Below are positions 1 through 12,319 of a stretch of DNA of 64,000 nucleotides, one piece after another (within the stretch, counting starts at the first letter, position 1; each line of letters starts with the position of its first letter). The position numbers and the translations under genes are program-made. A model generated the notes under the pieces. The model did not search any database and was not told where the DNA came from. It saw only the letters and a program-made list of their open reading frames with translations. The stretch spans positions 83,575,904 to 83,639,903 of the forward strand of contig OY992538.1 in assembly GCA_963921195.1 (NCBI GenBank), in the 5' to 3' direction. Origin of the DNA: Pegoplata infirma (lineage: Eukaryota; Arthropoda; Insecta; Diptera; Anthomyiidae).

Positions 1-264
1 CGCTTAAAATAAGAATGTTTTTATAAGTATATGGAAAAAACATTTTCCTACAAAAAAGTCTCAGATTCTGAGACACATGTGCAAGCACATGTTATATATA
101 TTTCACACATCAGTACTAAGTGGTTCAAAAAACAAAAATTAGATTTTTGAAAATTAAAAATCAAAAAAAAAATGTCTCGCGATATATGATTTTTATTAAT
201 TTTCGAAATTTCGCCATTTCAAATGTGTCGAAAACATTTAAGTAAAAAAAATTCTTTTAATTTT

Positions 265-450
265 GGGGATTATGACCAATTAGTATAGAAGACATAGTCC
301 CCATAATGGGGATTATGGCCATTTGTTACGTGGTCATTATCCCCATAAATCTGGGAATTATGTCCGATTTATATTGGGATTATGTCCAAATAATTTTCGG
401 TCACAGGCCCCACTACCATTATGGGGATTATGTCCGTGGGGATTATGTCA
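265..450. repeat. Cluster of a 13-bp motif, GGGGATTATGTCC-like
   Basis: About eight imperfect copies of GGGGATTATGTCC lie within 190 bp, in both orientations (for example 265, 308, 423 and 437 forward, and around 291 and 332 reversed). Such clustered short motifs are usual in the subterminal region of DNA transposons, where transposase binds, but no terminal inverted repeat is visible here. Bases 1-264 hold only A/T-rich sequence with nothing recognisable. Confidence 0.5.
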
Positions 451-601
451 TGTCACCGTTCAAGACATTTTTAAAAAAATTTAAACTTTTTTTGTTCCGT
501 TGACCATGTTTTAAAGCTGCAGACAAAATTTCATTTAAACTTATTGTTAGTTTGAGCCGAATTAGACCATTGTAGTCATTGTTTTTCATTTTAGTTAAAT
601 A

Positions 602-2337
602 CACTGTGCTACAAAAAACACAAAATCGAAATACTTTTAAAATGAGGTAGTTAAGGTTGTAGGTCTCGTCGATAAGATCACAAAAATGCCCATCAAACTT
701 GCCAGACACCCTCAAATATTAAAGTTATTGTCAAAAAACGTTTTTTTGGGACTTTTATCACTAAATCACGTGTAACTTAAACATTTTTCAACCGATTTTA
801 AATTTTTGTGAATTGGTTTATACATATGGGGCAAAACGCGTCAAAGGTCCACACCAAAAAACAAATGTTGTCCAATTTAAGTATAATTTTGGTAAAATAG
901 TAGGTTAATGATAGGTATTCTAAATTACAAATATAAAATTTTTTGATGAAATATTGGCAGAGTTACAGGGTTGGAAAGTTTTGATGTTTTTGAAAAGAAC
1001 ATATTTTGGTGAATTTTAATTAACATTTTGATGAAACAAAAATTATAATTTTAAAAAGGACTTTTAAAGTATTTTTGATGGCCTTTAAAATGGCATTTGT
1101 GTTTTTTTTGAAAAAAATAAATTTGACCTTAAAATTCAAGGTCAAAATATTAAATTGTAGTTATCTTATAAGGGTCGCACTTTAAGATTTTTTTCACTAA
1201 GCCCACTAGAAAGGTTGACATTTTTTTTAATTTCGGTTTTTAAAAAAAAAATGGTATGTATACTACCTATCGTTAACCTAATATTTTGCCAAAATTATAC
1301 TTGAATCGGACAACATTTGTTTTTGGGTGTGGACCGTTGACGCGTTTTGCCCCATATAAGAAAGATATGTATTGATTTTTTCAACAATATCTAATTTTTT
1401 GTTATTTTTTGAAAATTTTTTGAGTTTACCGATTTTTTTCTGCTATAGTTTGTTTAACAACATTTATATTAATAAACCTGTTCCCAACGAAAATTTAATT
1501 GTGAATACGATGAGCTTTATGCCAAAAAAATCGGATAACAATTGATAATTGTGATAATTTTTCTAAAAAAGAAAATTAAGATTTTGTATGAAATTGTCGT
1601 GCGGGTAACACAGGAAAAAAATAAACGAACATACTAAGAGGTCGCGTATCATTATTTTAAAGGTTTTTGATCTCCTGAATTCGAATTTGACCTTGAAATT
1701 GCGCTATCTTATTAAGTATTTGATATATCAATTTATGTTAAATATCTCAAAAACCTGACGAGATAGAGTAATTTAAAGGCCAGATTTGGATTCAGCGCGC
1801 CAAAAACCTTTAAAAATATTTTACATGACCATTTATAATAAATTTATTTTTTTTTGCCTGGGTTATCTGAACGGCGATTTCCTGCGAAATCTTAATTTTC
1901 TTTTTTAGAAAAATTATCACAACTCTGTCAATTATTATCCGATTTTTTCAGGATAAAGCTTATATTATTATATTTAAAAAAACGCTCATAAACATAAAGG
2001 TTGTTTAACGAACTATAGCAGAAAAAAATCGATAAACTCGAAAAATTAAAAAAAAAAACAAAAAAATTTGATTTTATAGAAAAAAATCAATAGATATCTT
2101 TCTTTTACGTATTGACCAATTCACACACGTGGAAAGCCCTATCCTTTTGCTATCCAAAACAGTTTAAAAATTTAAAATCGATTGGAAATTTTCTGAATTA
2201 CACAAGGCTTAGTAAGAAAAGTCCCAAAAAACGTTTTTTGACAATAATTCTGAAATGGGCATTTTTGTGATCTACTCGACAAGACCAACAACCTAAACTA
2301 TGTCACATCAGAATTATTTTTTCACTGTAGCACAGTG
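602..2337. mobile_element. Element D copy 1: CACTA-like palindromic non-autonomous transposon
   Basis: The left end reads CACTGTGCTACA and the right end is its inverse (GTAGCACAGTG). The two halves are inverted copies of each other: the region around 690 (TGCCCATCAAACTTGCC) and the AT-rich core with GCAGAAAAAAATCGATAAAC recur in reverse. ATA flanks both ends, a possible 3-bp duplication. CACTR termini with 3-bp duplications are known for EnSpm/CACTA elements, so the class is inferred from the ends only. A second copy lies at 39317-40496. This copy is interrupted by element C. No coding capacity is seen. Confidence 0.7.
827..1354. mobile_element. Element C: TA-flanked palindromic MITE
   Basis: Termini TGGGGCAAAACGCG and its inverse bound 528 bp whose outer ~100 bp on each side are inverted copies (CACACCAAAAAACAAATG left, inverse right). 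TA flanks each end (825-826 and 1355-1356). The uninterrupted sibling of the host at 39473 reads ACACATATAAGAAAG, so the empty site is preserved and the TA is duplicated, as expected for Tc1/mariner-like transposition. Confidence 0.8.
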
Positions 2338-3280
2338 ATATCTTAAATATCTTTTTTCTTATTCAAAAAGTGCATACTAACATATTTAACCGACAAAGAC
2401 AGGATTTTATTATCATTATAAAACAACGTGCATAAAGTAACGGTCCGTCCGGCAAGCGAACAGGAAATTAAATTTCCTTTAAGAATATCCGGTCTTTTGA
2501 CTTTTAAATGAAAAACCAAATAAAAGGAAAAATAAAAGCAAAAAATTTAATCACAGCTTTTGTTTTTTATTTAAATAAAATATAACAGTTTCAAAATGAG
2601 ATTACTCTTGTTGCGTAGCATAAGAGAGTTTTTTGAGATTTGAAAGAGAACAAATTATTAAAAGAGACAATTTAAGATAAAAATATAAAAGAGTTTTTAA
2701 ATTAATTTTTTGATATAAATTCAGTGAAATGAAAATTTTTTAGTTAGTTGACATTTGTTTGACGTTTGTTAGACACGGAAGTACGGCAAAGTTTATAAAA
2801 CCGGAAATACGTAAACAAAAAAACGGTAATAATAGCTACATATACTTGTAGATGTGTATAAGTATAAAAAAGGAATAAAATAAAATTACTAATCATGAAA
2901 CTAATAAATAATTTACAACTACTAACACACTAACATAAAAAAAATTAATAAAAATAACGATAAAAAAGCAATAAAAAACAACAACAAATTTATGAATGAA
3001 AATTTATGGGGTGAAAAATTTGAAAAAAATCAAAATTGAACAAAAATTTATTGAAATTATTAATAGAATAAAAAAATATAAAATGAATTAAGTGATGTTT
3101 TTTAAAGATACAAAAATAAAAATAAATAAAAAAAAAATTTTAATATTTATAAATAAACCAATACAATAAAAATAAGACCGCAACGTCGGGCGCTTTAAGT
3201 TTTGGATTTTCTAAAACTAAAAAAATAAAAATATATATTTTTCGATGCATCATATTTAAAAAAAAAAAATTAAATAAATA
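2338..3280. other. A-rich stretch without recognisable feature
   Basis: Non-repetitive within the window apart from A-tracts and AATAAA-like strings. It includes a slightly GC-richer segment near 2440 (CGGTCCGTCCGGCAAGCG). No open frame of note, TIR or RNA gene is visible. Confidence 0.5.
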
Positions 3281-4776
3281 TAATTATAAATTTTGATGCT
3301 CTGAACACAAAATAAAATTTGAAATTGGTCGAACGGTTTTCGAGATACCGCTATTTGATATTTGTCAAAAATGGTGATTTTTTTCTACGTTCGAGAAATT
3401 AAAAAAAAAAACTAAAATTTTTTCCTATACTTTAAACTTTGATCGAAGGGATTGGTCTGATTTCACTCAAAATATGTTTAAGTTAAAGTTTGTCTCAAGC
3501 TCTACTATAGTGAACGAAAAAATATTGAGATTTTTTTTTTTTAACTTGGAAAAACCCGTAATGTTTGGAAATTTTTTGACAAATTTTAAATGGCGATATC
3601 TCGAAAACCGCTTTACCGGTTCCAGAAGTTTTTGGATATTCGTTTTTAGCATACCAAAATAAACATAACGAATGCATTAAAAAATATATCTTTTTATTTT
3701 TCAAAAAAATGTCAAAGGGCAAATGATCGGATTTTGCGCTAATTAGGTTTAAATGAAAAATTGTCGCAAGCTTTATGAAGAGGCCAAATGAAAGATATTT
3801 ATAAATTTTGACGCGCTAAGCACAAAACAAAATTTGAAATTTGTCGAACGGTTTTCGAGATATCGCTATTTGAAATTTGTCAAAAATTGCGGTTTTTTAC
3901 GATCAAGAAATTTTGAAAATAAAATCAAAATTTTTTCCTTTTCTCTAAACTTTGATCGAAGGGCCCCATGGGTTTAAATGATCTAATTTTACTCAAAATA
4001 TCTTTAAATTAAAGTTTGTCTCAAGCCCTAAGAAATATTCAATGAAAAAAATATTGAGAACACCGTTCAAACGATTTTCAAAATGTTTTGAAATTAAAAA
4101 AATTTAAAAACTTATTCCCTTGGCCTTTTTATAGAGCTTGAGAAAAACTTTAATTTAAAATTAATTTAAACAATATCCGATCATTTGTACCTGAGGCGCC
4201 TTCGAACAAAGTTTCGGTTTTTTAGAAAATTTTCAACAAAAATTCTAAAGTTTAGTCGAGGGAAGCCATGGGTTAGAACGATCTGATTTGGCTCAAATTA
4301 GACCTAAATGAAGACTTACTTAAGCTTAATGAAATAACCAATAGAAATAAGTTGTAAAAATTGTCATTAGAAAATTCGAGAATGTAGGAAAAACCCGCAG
4401 TTGACAAATTTCAAATGGCGATATCTCGAAAACCGCTAAGCCGATTTCAGAAATTTTTTTAATATTCGTATTCAGCATGCCAAAATTTATAAAAATAATG
4501 TATCGCAGAATAGTTGTTATTTTATTTGTTTATTTACCAAACGTCCAACGTTTTGGTGGAAATCTTCCAAAAATCCACAACTTTGAATTGGTACAAATTA
4601 AGTTAAAAACAAAGATCTTTTTTTATAAAATTTCTTGAAATTTAAAATACCTATGTCTCAAAAATCTTTCGAACGATTTTAAAAATGTTTTTATATTTAA
4701 AAATATCTATTTTTTTCTTGAGATTCGACATATCGCCATTTAAATTGTCAAAAATTAAAAAAAAATGGCGGATATA
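3281..4776. repeat. Degenerate satellite-like array (TCGAAAACCG / CTTTGATCGAAGGG units), part 1
   Basis: Direct repeats about 505 bp apart are clear: 3290-3540 and 3800-4055 share AAATTTGAAATTKGTCGAACGG, TTTTCGAGATATCGC, AAACTTTGATCGAAGGG (3434 and 3947) and AAAGTTTGTCTCAAGC. Inverted versions (GATATCTCGAAAACCGC at 3590 and 4420) alternate with them, so units exist on both strands. A weaker third unit runs from about 4060. Diverged and non-coding. The array continues on the other side of two E insertions. Confidence 0.65.
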
Positions 4777-5469
4777 CACTCAAAATAATAACTCTGTTAA
4801 ATTACAGAAAAACTCTGCTAATTTAACAGAGTACACCATACTTTTCCAGCTAACAACATTTCTTGGTAATTTTACTAAAAAACTCTGTAAAATGATTTTG
4901 ACAAAAAAAAAACTGTTAATTTACAGAGTTTATAGTAAAATATTTGTTAAATAAACTACCATTTAGCAAAGAAAACTATGTAAATTTACATTTACATTGT
5001 AAAATGCATTTGATGCAAAAAAAAAGTTACAGAAAAAACTCTGTAAATTTACAGAGTTTAGTTAAATGCATGTTATTTTGTAAAATTTTTATAAGATATC
5101 TGACAAGATTTTTTTTTATAACTTTTTTTGCTACTTTTTCAACTTATTCTCAAAAAAAAAAACAGATAAAATTTTGATGTTTCGTAACAAAAACAAAAAC
5201 TACTCAACACAGAAAACTTTTTTGGTTATAAAAAATACGAAGTATTTTGCTTAAATCTGTATTTTAGCAGAAAACTCTGTTAATTATTTGTTAAATTATG
5301 ATTACAAAGTAAAAAGTAATATAACAGAGGAAACTTTGTTTTTTTGTCACAACAAAATACAAAGTATTTTCTTTAAATCTGTATTTTGACAGAAAACTCT
5401 GTCAAATTTCTGTTGAATTGAGATTACAGTCATTTTACAGAGTATTTTACAGAGTTATTATTTTGAGTG
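4777..5469. mobile_element. Element E copy 1: CACTC-ended foldback element
   Basis: Left end CACTCAAAATAATAACTCTG, right end the exact inverse, flanked by TA on both sides. The interior is rich in repeated ACAGAGTTTT / AAAACTCTGTAAATT motifs in both orientations, so most of the 693 bp can fold back. Inserted in the satellite-like array. Related copies are at 5873, 58551 and 61947. Confidence 0.75.
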
Positions 5470-5872
5470 TAGGACTAAGAATTTTTTTTCAAGAATTTTT
5501 TAAAAAATTAATAAAAAATTATTTCTACTGACTTAAGTATCGCAGGATAAGTTTTTTAAAATCCGTAATGTTGGTGAAATCTATTTAAAAATCTAAAACT
5601 TTGATCAAAGGGTGCTAGGGGTCAAAATGATCGAATTTGGATCAAATTAACCTTAAATTCAATCGAAGAGCGAATTGGGTTAAAATGAACGGACTTGGTT
5701 CAAAATAAGTTAAAACAAAATTTTTTTGGAAATTGGCGATGTCTTGAAAACCGCTCGACCGATTTCAGAAATTCTTGGATATTCGTATTCACCTTGCAAA
5801 AATATATGCCAAGAAAACTAATGTAACTCAGGATATTTTTTAATATATGTTCAAAAATCCAAAATTTTGATG
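5470..5872. repeat. Degenerate satellite-like array, part 2
   Basis: Continuation of the array between two E insertions. It carries AAACTTTGATCAAAGGG at 5596 and a decayed CGATGTCTTGAAAACCGC near 5738, followed by CCGATTTCAGAAATTCTTGG. Confidence 0.55.
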
Positions 5873-7003
5873 CACTCAAAATAATAACTCTGTTAAATTA
5901 CAGAAAAACTCTGCTAATTTAACAGAGAACACCATACTTTTCCAGCTAACAACATTTCTTGGTAATTTTACTAAAAAACTCTGTAAAATGATTTTAACAG
6001 AAAAAACTGTTAATTTACAGAGTTTATAGTAAAATATTGGTTAAATATGAAAGCTTTTTTACAGAGAAAACTCTGTAATTTTACTATAAAACTCTGTAAA
6101 ATGATTTGGACACAAAAAAAACTGTTAATTTACAGAGTTTCTAGTAAAATATTGGTTAAATAAACCACCATTTAGCAAAGAAAACTATGTAAGTTTACAT
6201 ATATTTGTATAATACATTTGATGCAAAAAAAATTTACAGAAAAAACTCTGTAAATTTACAGAGTTTAGTTAAATGCATGTTATTTTGTAAAATTTTTGTA
6301 AGATTCCTGAAAAAAAAAAAAATTATAGCTTTTTTTGCTACTTTTTCAACTTCTCTCAAAAAAAAAAAAAATACAGATAAAATTTTGATGTTTGGTAACA
6401 AAAACTACTCAAAACTGAAAACTTTTTTTTTAATTTTTTCTGTAAGAACAGATCGAGCACGGGCTCTAATTATATTTGTTATAAGGGTTCAAGTTGAAAA
6501 AATGCAGAAGAAAAATTGAATTTCTAAAAATTATAGACATTTCTGGTATTTCCCATTCCGGTTTCAAACACCCCAGTTAGTGCCATCATCAGTAGGATTT
6601 TAAATGTCGGTTTGTCTTGTTAATGAAAACTGTTTTTTATATATGTGAATATTTATAGTTTCTACAGAATAAATTTTGACAGTTTTCAACACTACAATTC
6701 TATTTCTAGCAATCTCAACCTCACTTCATACTTTCTTTCAACTTTTTTGTATTTTTTGTTTATAAAAAAAAACGAAGTATTTTGCTTAAATCTGTATTTT
6801 AGCAGAAAACTCTGTAAATTATCTGTAAAATTAAGATTACAAAGTAAAGAGTAATACAACAGAGGAAACTTTGTTGTTTTGTCACAACAAAATACAAATA
6901 TTTTCTTTAAATCTGTATTTTGACAGAAAACTCTGTCAAATATCTGTTGAATAGAGATTACAGTCATTTTACAGAGTATTTTACAGAGTTATTATTTTGA
7001 GTG
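5873..7003. mobile_element. Element E copy 2, enlarged by a tandem duplication and an F insertion
   Basis: Same inverted termini as the copy at 4777, flanked here by TG (5871-5872 and 7004-7005), so the duplication is 2 bp and not restricted to TA. It is 438 bp longer than the first copy. About 115 bp comes from a tandem duplication (TTAATTTACAGAGTTT at 6009 and again near 6124), and the rest from F copy 1. The sibling supplies the empty site (ACTTTTTTGGTTATAAAAAA at 5217). Confidence 0.75.
6432..6755 (+). mobile_element. Repeat F copy 1 (unclassified insertion)
   Basis: About 320 bp, beginning TTTTTTCTGTAAGAACAG, with GAGCACGGGCTCTAATTAT, CACCCCAGTTAGTG and ATGTCGGTTTGTCTTG, nearly identical to the tandem pair at 36457-37840 but truncated at its 3' end. 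It is absent from the sibling E element. No TIR, coding region or clear target duplication; poly-T flanks blur the junctions. Confidence 0.65.
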
Positions 7004-7685
7004 TGTAAATTTCCAAATATCCTAAATTTTGATCAAAGGGCGCCAAAGGTAAAAATTAACAGATTTGGTTTAAATTAAGTTTATATGAAAGATTTTCTCA
7101 AGGTCTATGAAACTATCAAGGAAAAAAATTTCATAATTTTTATAACAAATTTCTTGAACATAGGAAAAAACTAGAATTTTTTGCCAATTAGCGATATCTT
7201 AGCTCATCAAAAAAAAATATCTGATTTGGTTCAAATTAAATCAAAGATTGTCTCAAGCTCTATGAAAGTGTCAAAAATGAATTTTTGGGAACAAGCCGCC
7301 ATTTTTTTTTTCAAATTTCAAATAGTAATATCTCGAAAACCGTTTGGTGGAAATTTTCTTAAAATCAAAAATTTTGGTGGAAATTTTCCAAAAATCTAAA
7401 ACTTTGTTCGAAGGACGGCACATGTTAGGACGATCGGACTCAGCTCAAATTAAGCTTAAACAAAATATTGTTAGCTCAAAAAAGGTTTAAACGATATAAG
7501 CTCTATGAAAGGGTAAAGAAAAATAAATTTGAGATTTATTTTCAAAATTTCTTAACCGCCATTGTTTGCAAATTTTAAATTGCAACATCTCCAAAAACCG
7601 TTCAACCGTTTTAAAAAGTGTTTTGATATTCGTTTTCAGCGCATAAAATGATTTGTCGCATTTATAACATATTTTTTTTATTTTT
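7004..7685. repeat. Degenerate satellite-like array, part 3
   Basis: Further units of the array that starts at 3281: AAATTTTGATCAAAGGG at 7024, AAACTTTGTTCGAAGG near 7398, AATATCTCGAAAACCG near 7330 and CATCTCCAAAAACCGTTC near 7584. Spacing is irregular (about 370 bp). A further trace (GGACTCAAATTTTTGCCAC) lies past the Helentron near 8548. Confidence 0.55.
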
Positions 7686-8489
7686 ATACCCTACACCACA
7701 CTGTGGTACAGGGTATAATGAGTTTGTGCTGATGTTTGAAACTATCCGAAATATTGGTCCTAGACCCACTTTTAAGTATGCCGGTCGACTAAGAATCACT
7801 TTTTGAGTCGATTTAGCGTTGTCCGTCCGTCTGTCCATGTAAACGGTGTAAACACGATACAGGTCGCAATTCTTAATCAATTGACTTAAAATTTGAAACT
7901 TAAGCCTCTTTTGGCCCAAGGACGAAGTCTATTGAAAATCGGTCCATATTTAGACCTAGCCCTCATACAAAGGTCCTCTTTAGTTTTGGTTCAAATGACT
8001 CTAATAGCCGCATTTTAATAGGTATCTTTTCGAAATTTGGCAGGTAATCATGTTTCATCCACACAAATCACCATTCCGAATTTTAAAGAAATCGGACCAG
8101 TTCTTCTTGTAGCCCCCATACAAACCACCTTCCCGATTTTCACATAAATCTCTCATATTTCATGAAAATAGAAAATATTTAATTAAAATTCTGTTATGTT
8201 AAACGCGTACTTTAATAACCTTATCAAATCTGATTATCATCGGACCATTTTTGGACTTAGGTCCCATGTGGAAATTTCGCCCAATATTCAGTTGAAGCGA
8301 TTTATTGTCAACAAAAAGTAGCCTATTCTACTCAAATTTGATTAGTGATTGCTTTTTACACTTATTAAAGATTTGACAAAATATAGATCTAATCAGTCCA
8401 TGTTTGAACTTGGGACCCATTTTCCGGGAAACTCTGGTGTAGGGTATTATATGGTCGGTCTTGACCGACTATAATTTTCTTACTTGTTT
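7686..8489 (+). mobile_element. Helentron-like (mini-me/DINE-type) S1
   Basis: Starts ATACCCTACACCACACTGTG, carries the dipteran GTCCGTCCGTCTGTCC tract at about 7830, and near its 3' end has the inverse GGTGTAGGGTAT followed by a hairpin (GGTCGGTCTTGACCGAC) and TTACTTGTTT. Subterminal inverted repeat, GTCY tract, 3' hairpin and lack of target duplication are the known features of mini-me/HINE non-autonomous Helentrons. This is a divergent subfamily relative to the other copies in the window. 8490-8745 holds only A/T-rich sequence. Confidence 0.75.
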
Positions 8490-8745
8490 AATTTTCAAAA
8501 TGCCTAATCTTTGATAGTCGGGAGACACGGATTAATTTAATTCGATTGGACTCAAATTTTTGCCACATTAGCTTTAGGCCTAAAATTTAGGAAAAAACTG
8601 TCTTCGAAAATTTATCATGAATTTTCCTAAAATTTAGTTAAATTAAACTTAAAAATGAGAAATTTTCTTAACTATGAGGAAAAAAGTTTAGTTCATTTAC
8701 TTATAAATAGTTCACAGATTTCTTTAAATGGAGTTTTTTAATATA

Positions 8746-9363
8746 CCCGAGTAAAAAAGTTTTTATATAGTTGTATATAATTTTATAAACATCATATATG
8801 ATTATATAGAATTATATAGAATTTGATGCGAAAAATGAGTCGATAAAATCATATAAAATTTTATCAATGTTACTTATGTTTTGATAAATTTTTTATATAA
8901 TTTTATGCGAAATTTGGACCCCTATTTTTATATAACAACAGCAGATTTATATAATCAGATATAATTATATACAACTATATCAAATTATATAAAACAATAC
9001 ATAATTTTATAAAGTTATATAAAATTATATCAAGTTTTATATAAATCATAAAATTTTGTTTTAATTATATAAAATTATATATAATTTTATGTAACTTTAT
9101 ATAGTTTTATACGGTTTTATTTAATTTGATATAGTTGTATATAATTATATCTGATTATATAATTTTGCTATTATTATATAAAAATAGGGGTCCAAATTTC
9201 GCATAAAATTATATAAAAAATTTATCAAAATATAAGGAACATTGATCAAATTTTATATAGTTTTATCGACTCATTTTTCGCATCAAATTCCTTATAATTC
9301 TATTTAATCATATATGATGTTTATAAAATTATATACAACTATGTAGGAACTTTTTTACTCGGG
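8746..9363. mobile_element. Element K copy 1: CCCGAG-ended palindrome
   Basis: 618 bp, ends CCCGAGTAAAAAAGTTTTTA and its inverse, flanked by TA. The whole element is an inverted repeat rich in TATATAATTTTAT. Internal landmarks GATGCGAAAAATGAGTCG and GGACCCCTATTTTTATATAA occur in both arms. It is the uninterrupted reference for the copy at 16919. Non-coding. Confidence 0.85.
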
Positions 9364-11650
9364 TAAGGAAAAAGTTCTTACTGCCAAAGAAATTTTACCG
9401 AATCTAAGAAACATATATTTATTTTTAAGACATACATATTTCTTAAAAAAAAATTTAGTTCAAGTTTAGTTAAGATTAACTAAAAAAATTTCATCGTAAA
9501 TCGGAGAAGTGTACTTCTTAGAACTTAGTTAATAAGTTTTTTAGAATTTAGTTAATAACTTCTTAGAATTTAGTTAAAAATTACAAATGGCGATATCTAG
9601 AAAACTAAGAGAGATAGAGCGAAGCGGATAAAAATTTCAAAAGAAAGTACCGTAAAGAAAAATGTGGAATAGCCTTGCTTTACACAGCTTTCAGAGCCCG
9701 GAGACCCAAGTTTTGAATCTAAAATTTCACATTCCTGAGATTTATATATGAGGAGTTCCGTCTAAGACTTAAATTTTGAGGTAAAAAAGATGTGATTTTT
9801 GTTTTGATGCCACATCGATGAAAGTTAGCATAAATATTAGAAGCTATTTAAGAATAAAAAATTCGTTCGCGTCAATTAAATTGCGCAAGGGGGTCAAAAG
9901 TTATGGCGGTTTTAAGATTTAGCGGTTTTAAAAATCTTAAAAATATCTTAAAGCTTTTTTTCTACACATTTGTTGCATGTGATATTAAAACATTGCCAGG
10001 ATATATCATTTCTCTAAAATATATGATATAAATTTAACCCTTTAATGACCAAACGATTTAAAAAAAATATCTAAGTACCTAAAATCGCGATTAATTCGCG
10101 GTAAAAGAAAAGTTTCACAATTTTTTATAACATATTTAGGCAACACGCGTTGGTATTACTGAAAAAAAATCACGGAAAATCGTATCATTGTACCAGTAGT
10201 TTAAAAAAAAATCGGTGATGCTTTTTTATAACAAGAAAATTTAATATGGTTCAAAAAATCTATAATCATCAACATTTTTTAACCCGCCTCTGATTTTATG
10301 ATGGCACATCAAGTGGGCTTTTATTTAAAAAAAATTTCATCCGATTTCGTGTAAAGCCTTGGATGTGCCAGATCAAAACAGGTTTAGATAAAATCATCGC
10401 GCTTTCCGCTCAGAATGGCTTAAAGTAAAAAGCCAAAAAGCAAATCAGTTCTACTCGTCAAGGCACGTCTTTTGGTGTATTAAAATGAATATGATGCATT
10501 AATTGCTACTAAAAAAAAAAATAGGAAACAGATTTGCAAATTTCGCACAATTTTCAAAAATGACATAAAATTTTTGCAATTTATTTTTTATAAACCCGCC
10601 ATTGATTTTTTTATGTAAACTCACAAAAAACGCGGTTTACGCAAGAGTCCACCAAATTTCGAATGAAACCGCGAATGTGACTCGCGAAAAACTAGTATTT
10701 TAAAAAAATTAAGTTTTTTCTTACGAACTATGATCTGCTGAAACTCCTTAACTATTCGTGGCACATTAACGGGATTAATTACAAAATGCTAAGAATTACA
10801 ACAGCTACTAACTCTAGTTCAACTTTTTTCATTTTATAGAGGGGGCTGAAATTCCTGATCAAAAAACCTCGAAAATTTAAAAACTCTTAGTTTTTGGTTT
10901 CAAAATTTAATCGTCTTATAACTTCTTACCAAGCGATGAAGCATCTATCAAGCCAACATTAAAATAATCTCCTATATGTACTGACTTTGTGTTATGCCGG
11001 AAAAGATTGAAATATAAGGAGAACTTTAAAAAAAAACGAAAGAAGGTAAAAACTATGGATTATTTCAAGCCATTTTTATCGATTTTTCAATCTTAACCCT
11101 CTGTAACTTTTACGGATAAAGTGGGGTAATCCTTAAACATTGCTCAGTGATTGTTCAAGGTCTTGTTTACACGACTGCTATTACAGTTTTTCTAAATTCC
11201 AAAAACTGCCGGTTTTTTAAAACATTTATTTCAGTTTCAGATTTTGTGATATGCTCATATCTCGGTAAATACTGTCGGAACGCGAAAAAGTCCCACAGCA
11301 TTTTTTCAGCCCTTTGCTTGTAGAACAGTACCGCAAAAAAACCGAAAGCTCTCCGAAAAATATTTTTTGATTTATACAGTTTTTAAAATTTTCAAGACTC
11401 TTTCAGGCCCCTTATTTCCGTATCTAAATAAATAAGCAAGGTAAAGCAAAAAGGAACAATTTTTGGGTCAAAATCTATTGCGACCCTTAAAGGACCTATC
11501 GGGTTCTCGAGTCAACAGGAACTGGACCCATGAGCTCCGAACGGGTCCCGTAAAACCAAAAAAAAAATAAAATATTTGGAGCCAAATCAATCTATTCTCA
11601 AAATTTCTCAAAATTTAGTTAATTTTCCCAGTTTTTGTTCTCTTTTTTTT
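9364..11650. other. Long stretch without recognisable feature
   Basis: About 2.3 kb with no palindrome, TIR, tandem repeat or recognisable coding segment, only scattered stops in all frames. Weak satellite-like remnant ATGGCGATATCTAG near 9588. Base composition is a little less A/T-rich than in the palindromes (for example around 11500). It could be old intergenic or intronic sequence. Confidence 0.45.
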
Positions 11651-11968
11651 AAGTGTAGCCTACTGGGGCGCCTATGGCTTAAAAATTTAATAAAACAGTT
11701 TTAAATTAATTAATTTTTTTTTTCTATAGATAAAAATAAAAAATTTATGAAAAAAAATTAAATATTTATAAATAAAATAATATAAATGCCACATAATGAA
11801 TTTATAACAAAAAACAAAATGTGTAAAAAACAATTTTAATTTTTCCACAACACGTTTTTCTTCAAATGTGTTAATTTGTTTTATAAACTTCGACAAAAAG
11901 AAAATAAAACAACAATAAAAAAATAGAAATAAAAAAAAAAAAATTAAAATAAAAAAATAAATCTCAGC

Positions 11969-12319
11969 ATGTGTTTATATATGAATGTACCCCTTTGGAT
12001 AAATGTGGAACGTTTAACAACTGCAGTGTCGACCACTGCATCACACTTGTTTGATGTGTCGTTAGTGATATTTTTATTAAATTGTAAATCGTCAACGGCA
12101 ACAGTAAGAGCAACAGCTGCTAAAGAATCATCTTCATCGTCATCAGCAGTGGCAACATTAAAAACACAAAATCATGAGTGTAAACAATTAAACAAAAATA
12201 AACAACAACAACAACAACTTTATCAGCAACATCAATGTAATATAAAAACAACATTATCATCAGCAACAACATCTAATAAATCATATGATACTTTGCACAG
12301 TGCTACAAACTGTGTTTAA
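11969..12319 (+). CDS. Possible host exon: low-complexity Ser/Thr/Gln-rich open frame
   Basis: 116 codons from an ATG at 11969 to a stop at 12317, with a poly-Ser run, a poly-Gln/Asn-rich stretch (KNKQQQQQLYQQHQ) and many Thr and Ala. CAA/CAG and TCA-rich low-complexity frames are common in real fly exons and 5' UTRs. This is also the only sizeable open frame in the window that lies outside a recognised repeat. No domain is recognised, there is no convincing splice donor after the stop, and the flanks (11650-12780) are A-rich with AATAAA-like strings. It may equally be an untranslated exon or chance. I give no function. Confidence 0.25.
   Translation: MCLYMNVPLWINVERLTTAVSTTASHLFDVSLVIFLLNCKSSTATVRATAAKESSSSSSAVATLKTQNHECKQLNKNKQQQQQLYQQHQCNIKTTLSSATTSNKSYDTLHSATNCV

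Noticed and set aside
7662..7919. Minus-strand frame crossing the Helentron 5' region
   Set aside because: It spans the GTCY tract of S1 (reading DRRTDN-type residues), a well-known artefact of mini-me elements; similar frames recur in other copies.
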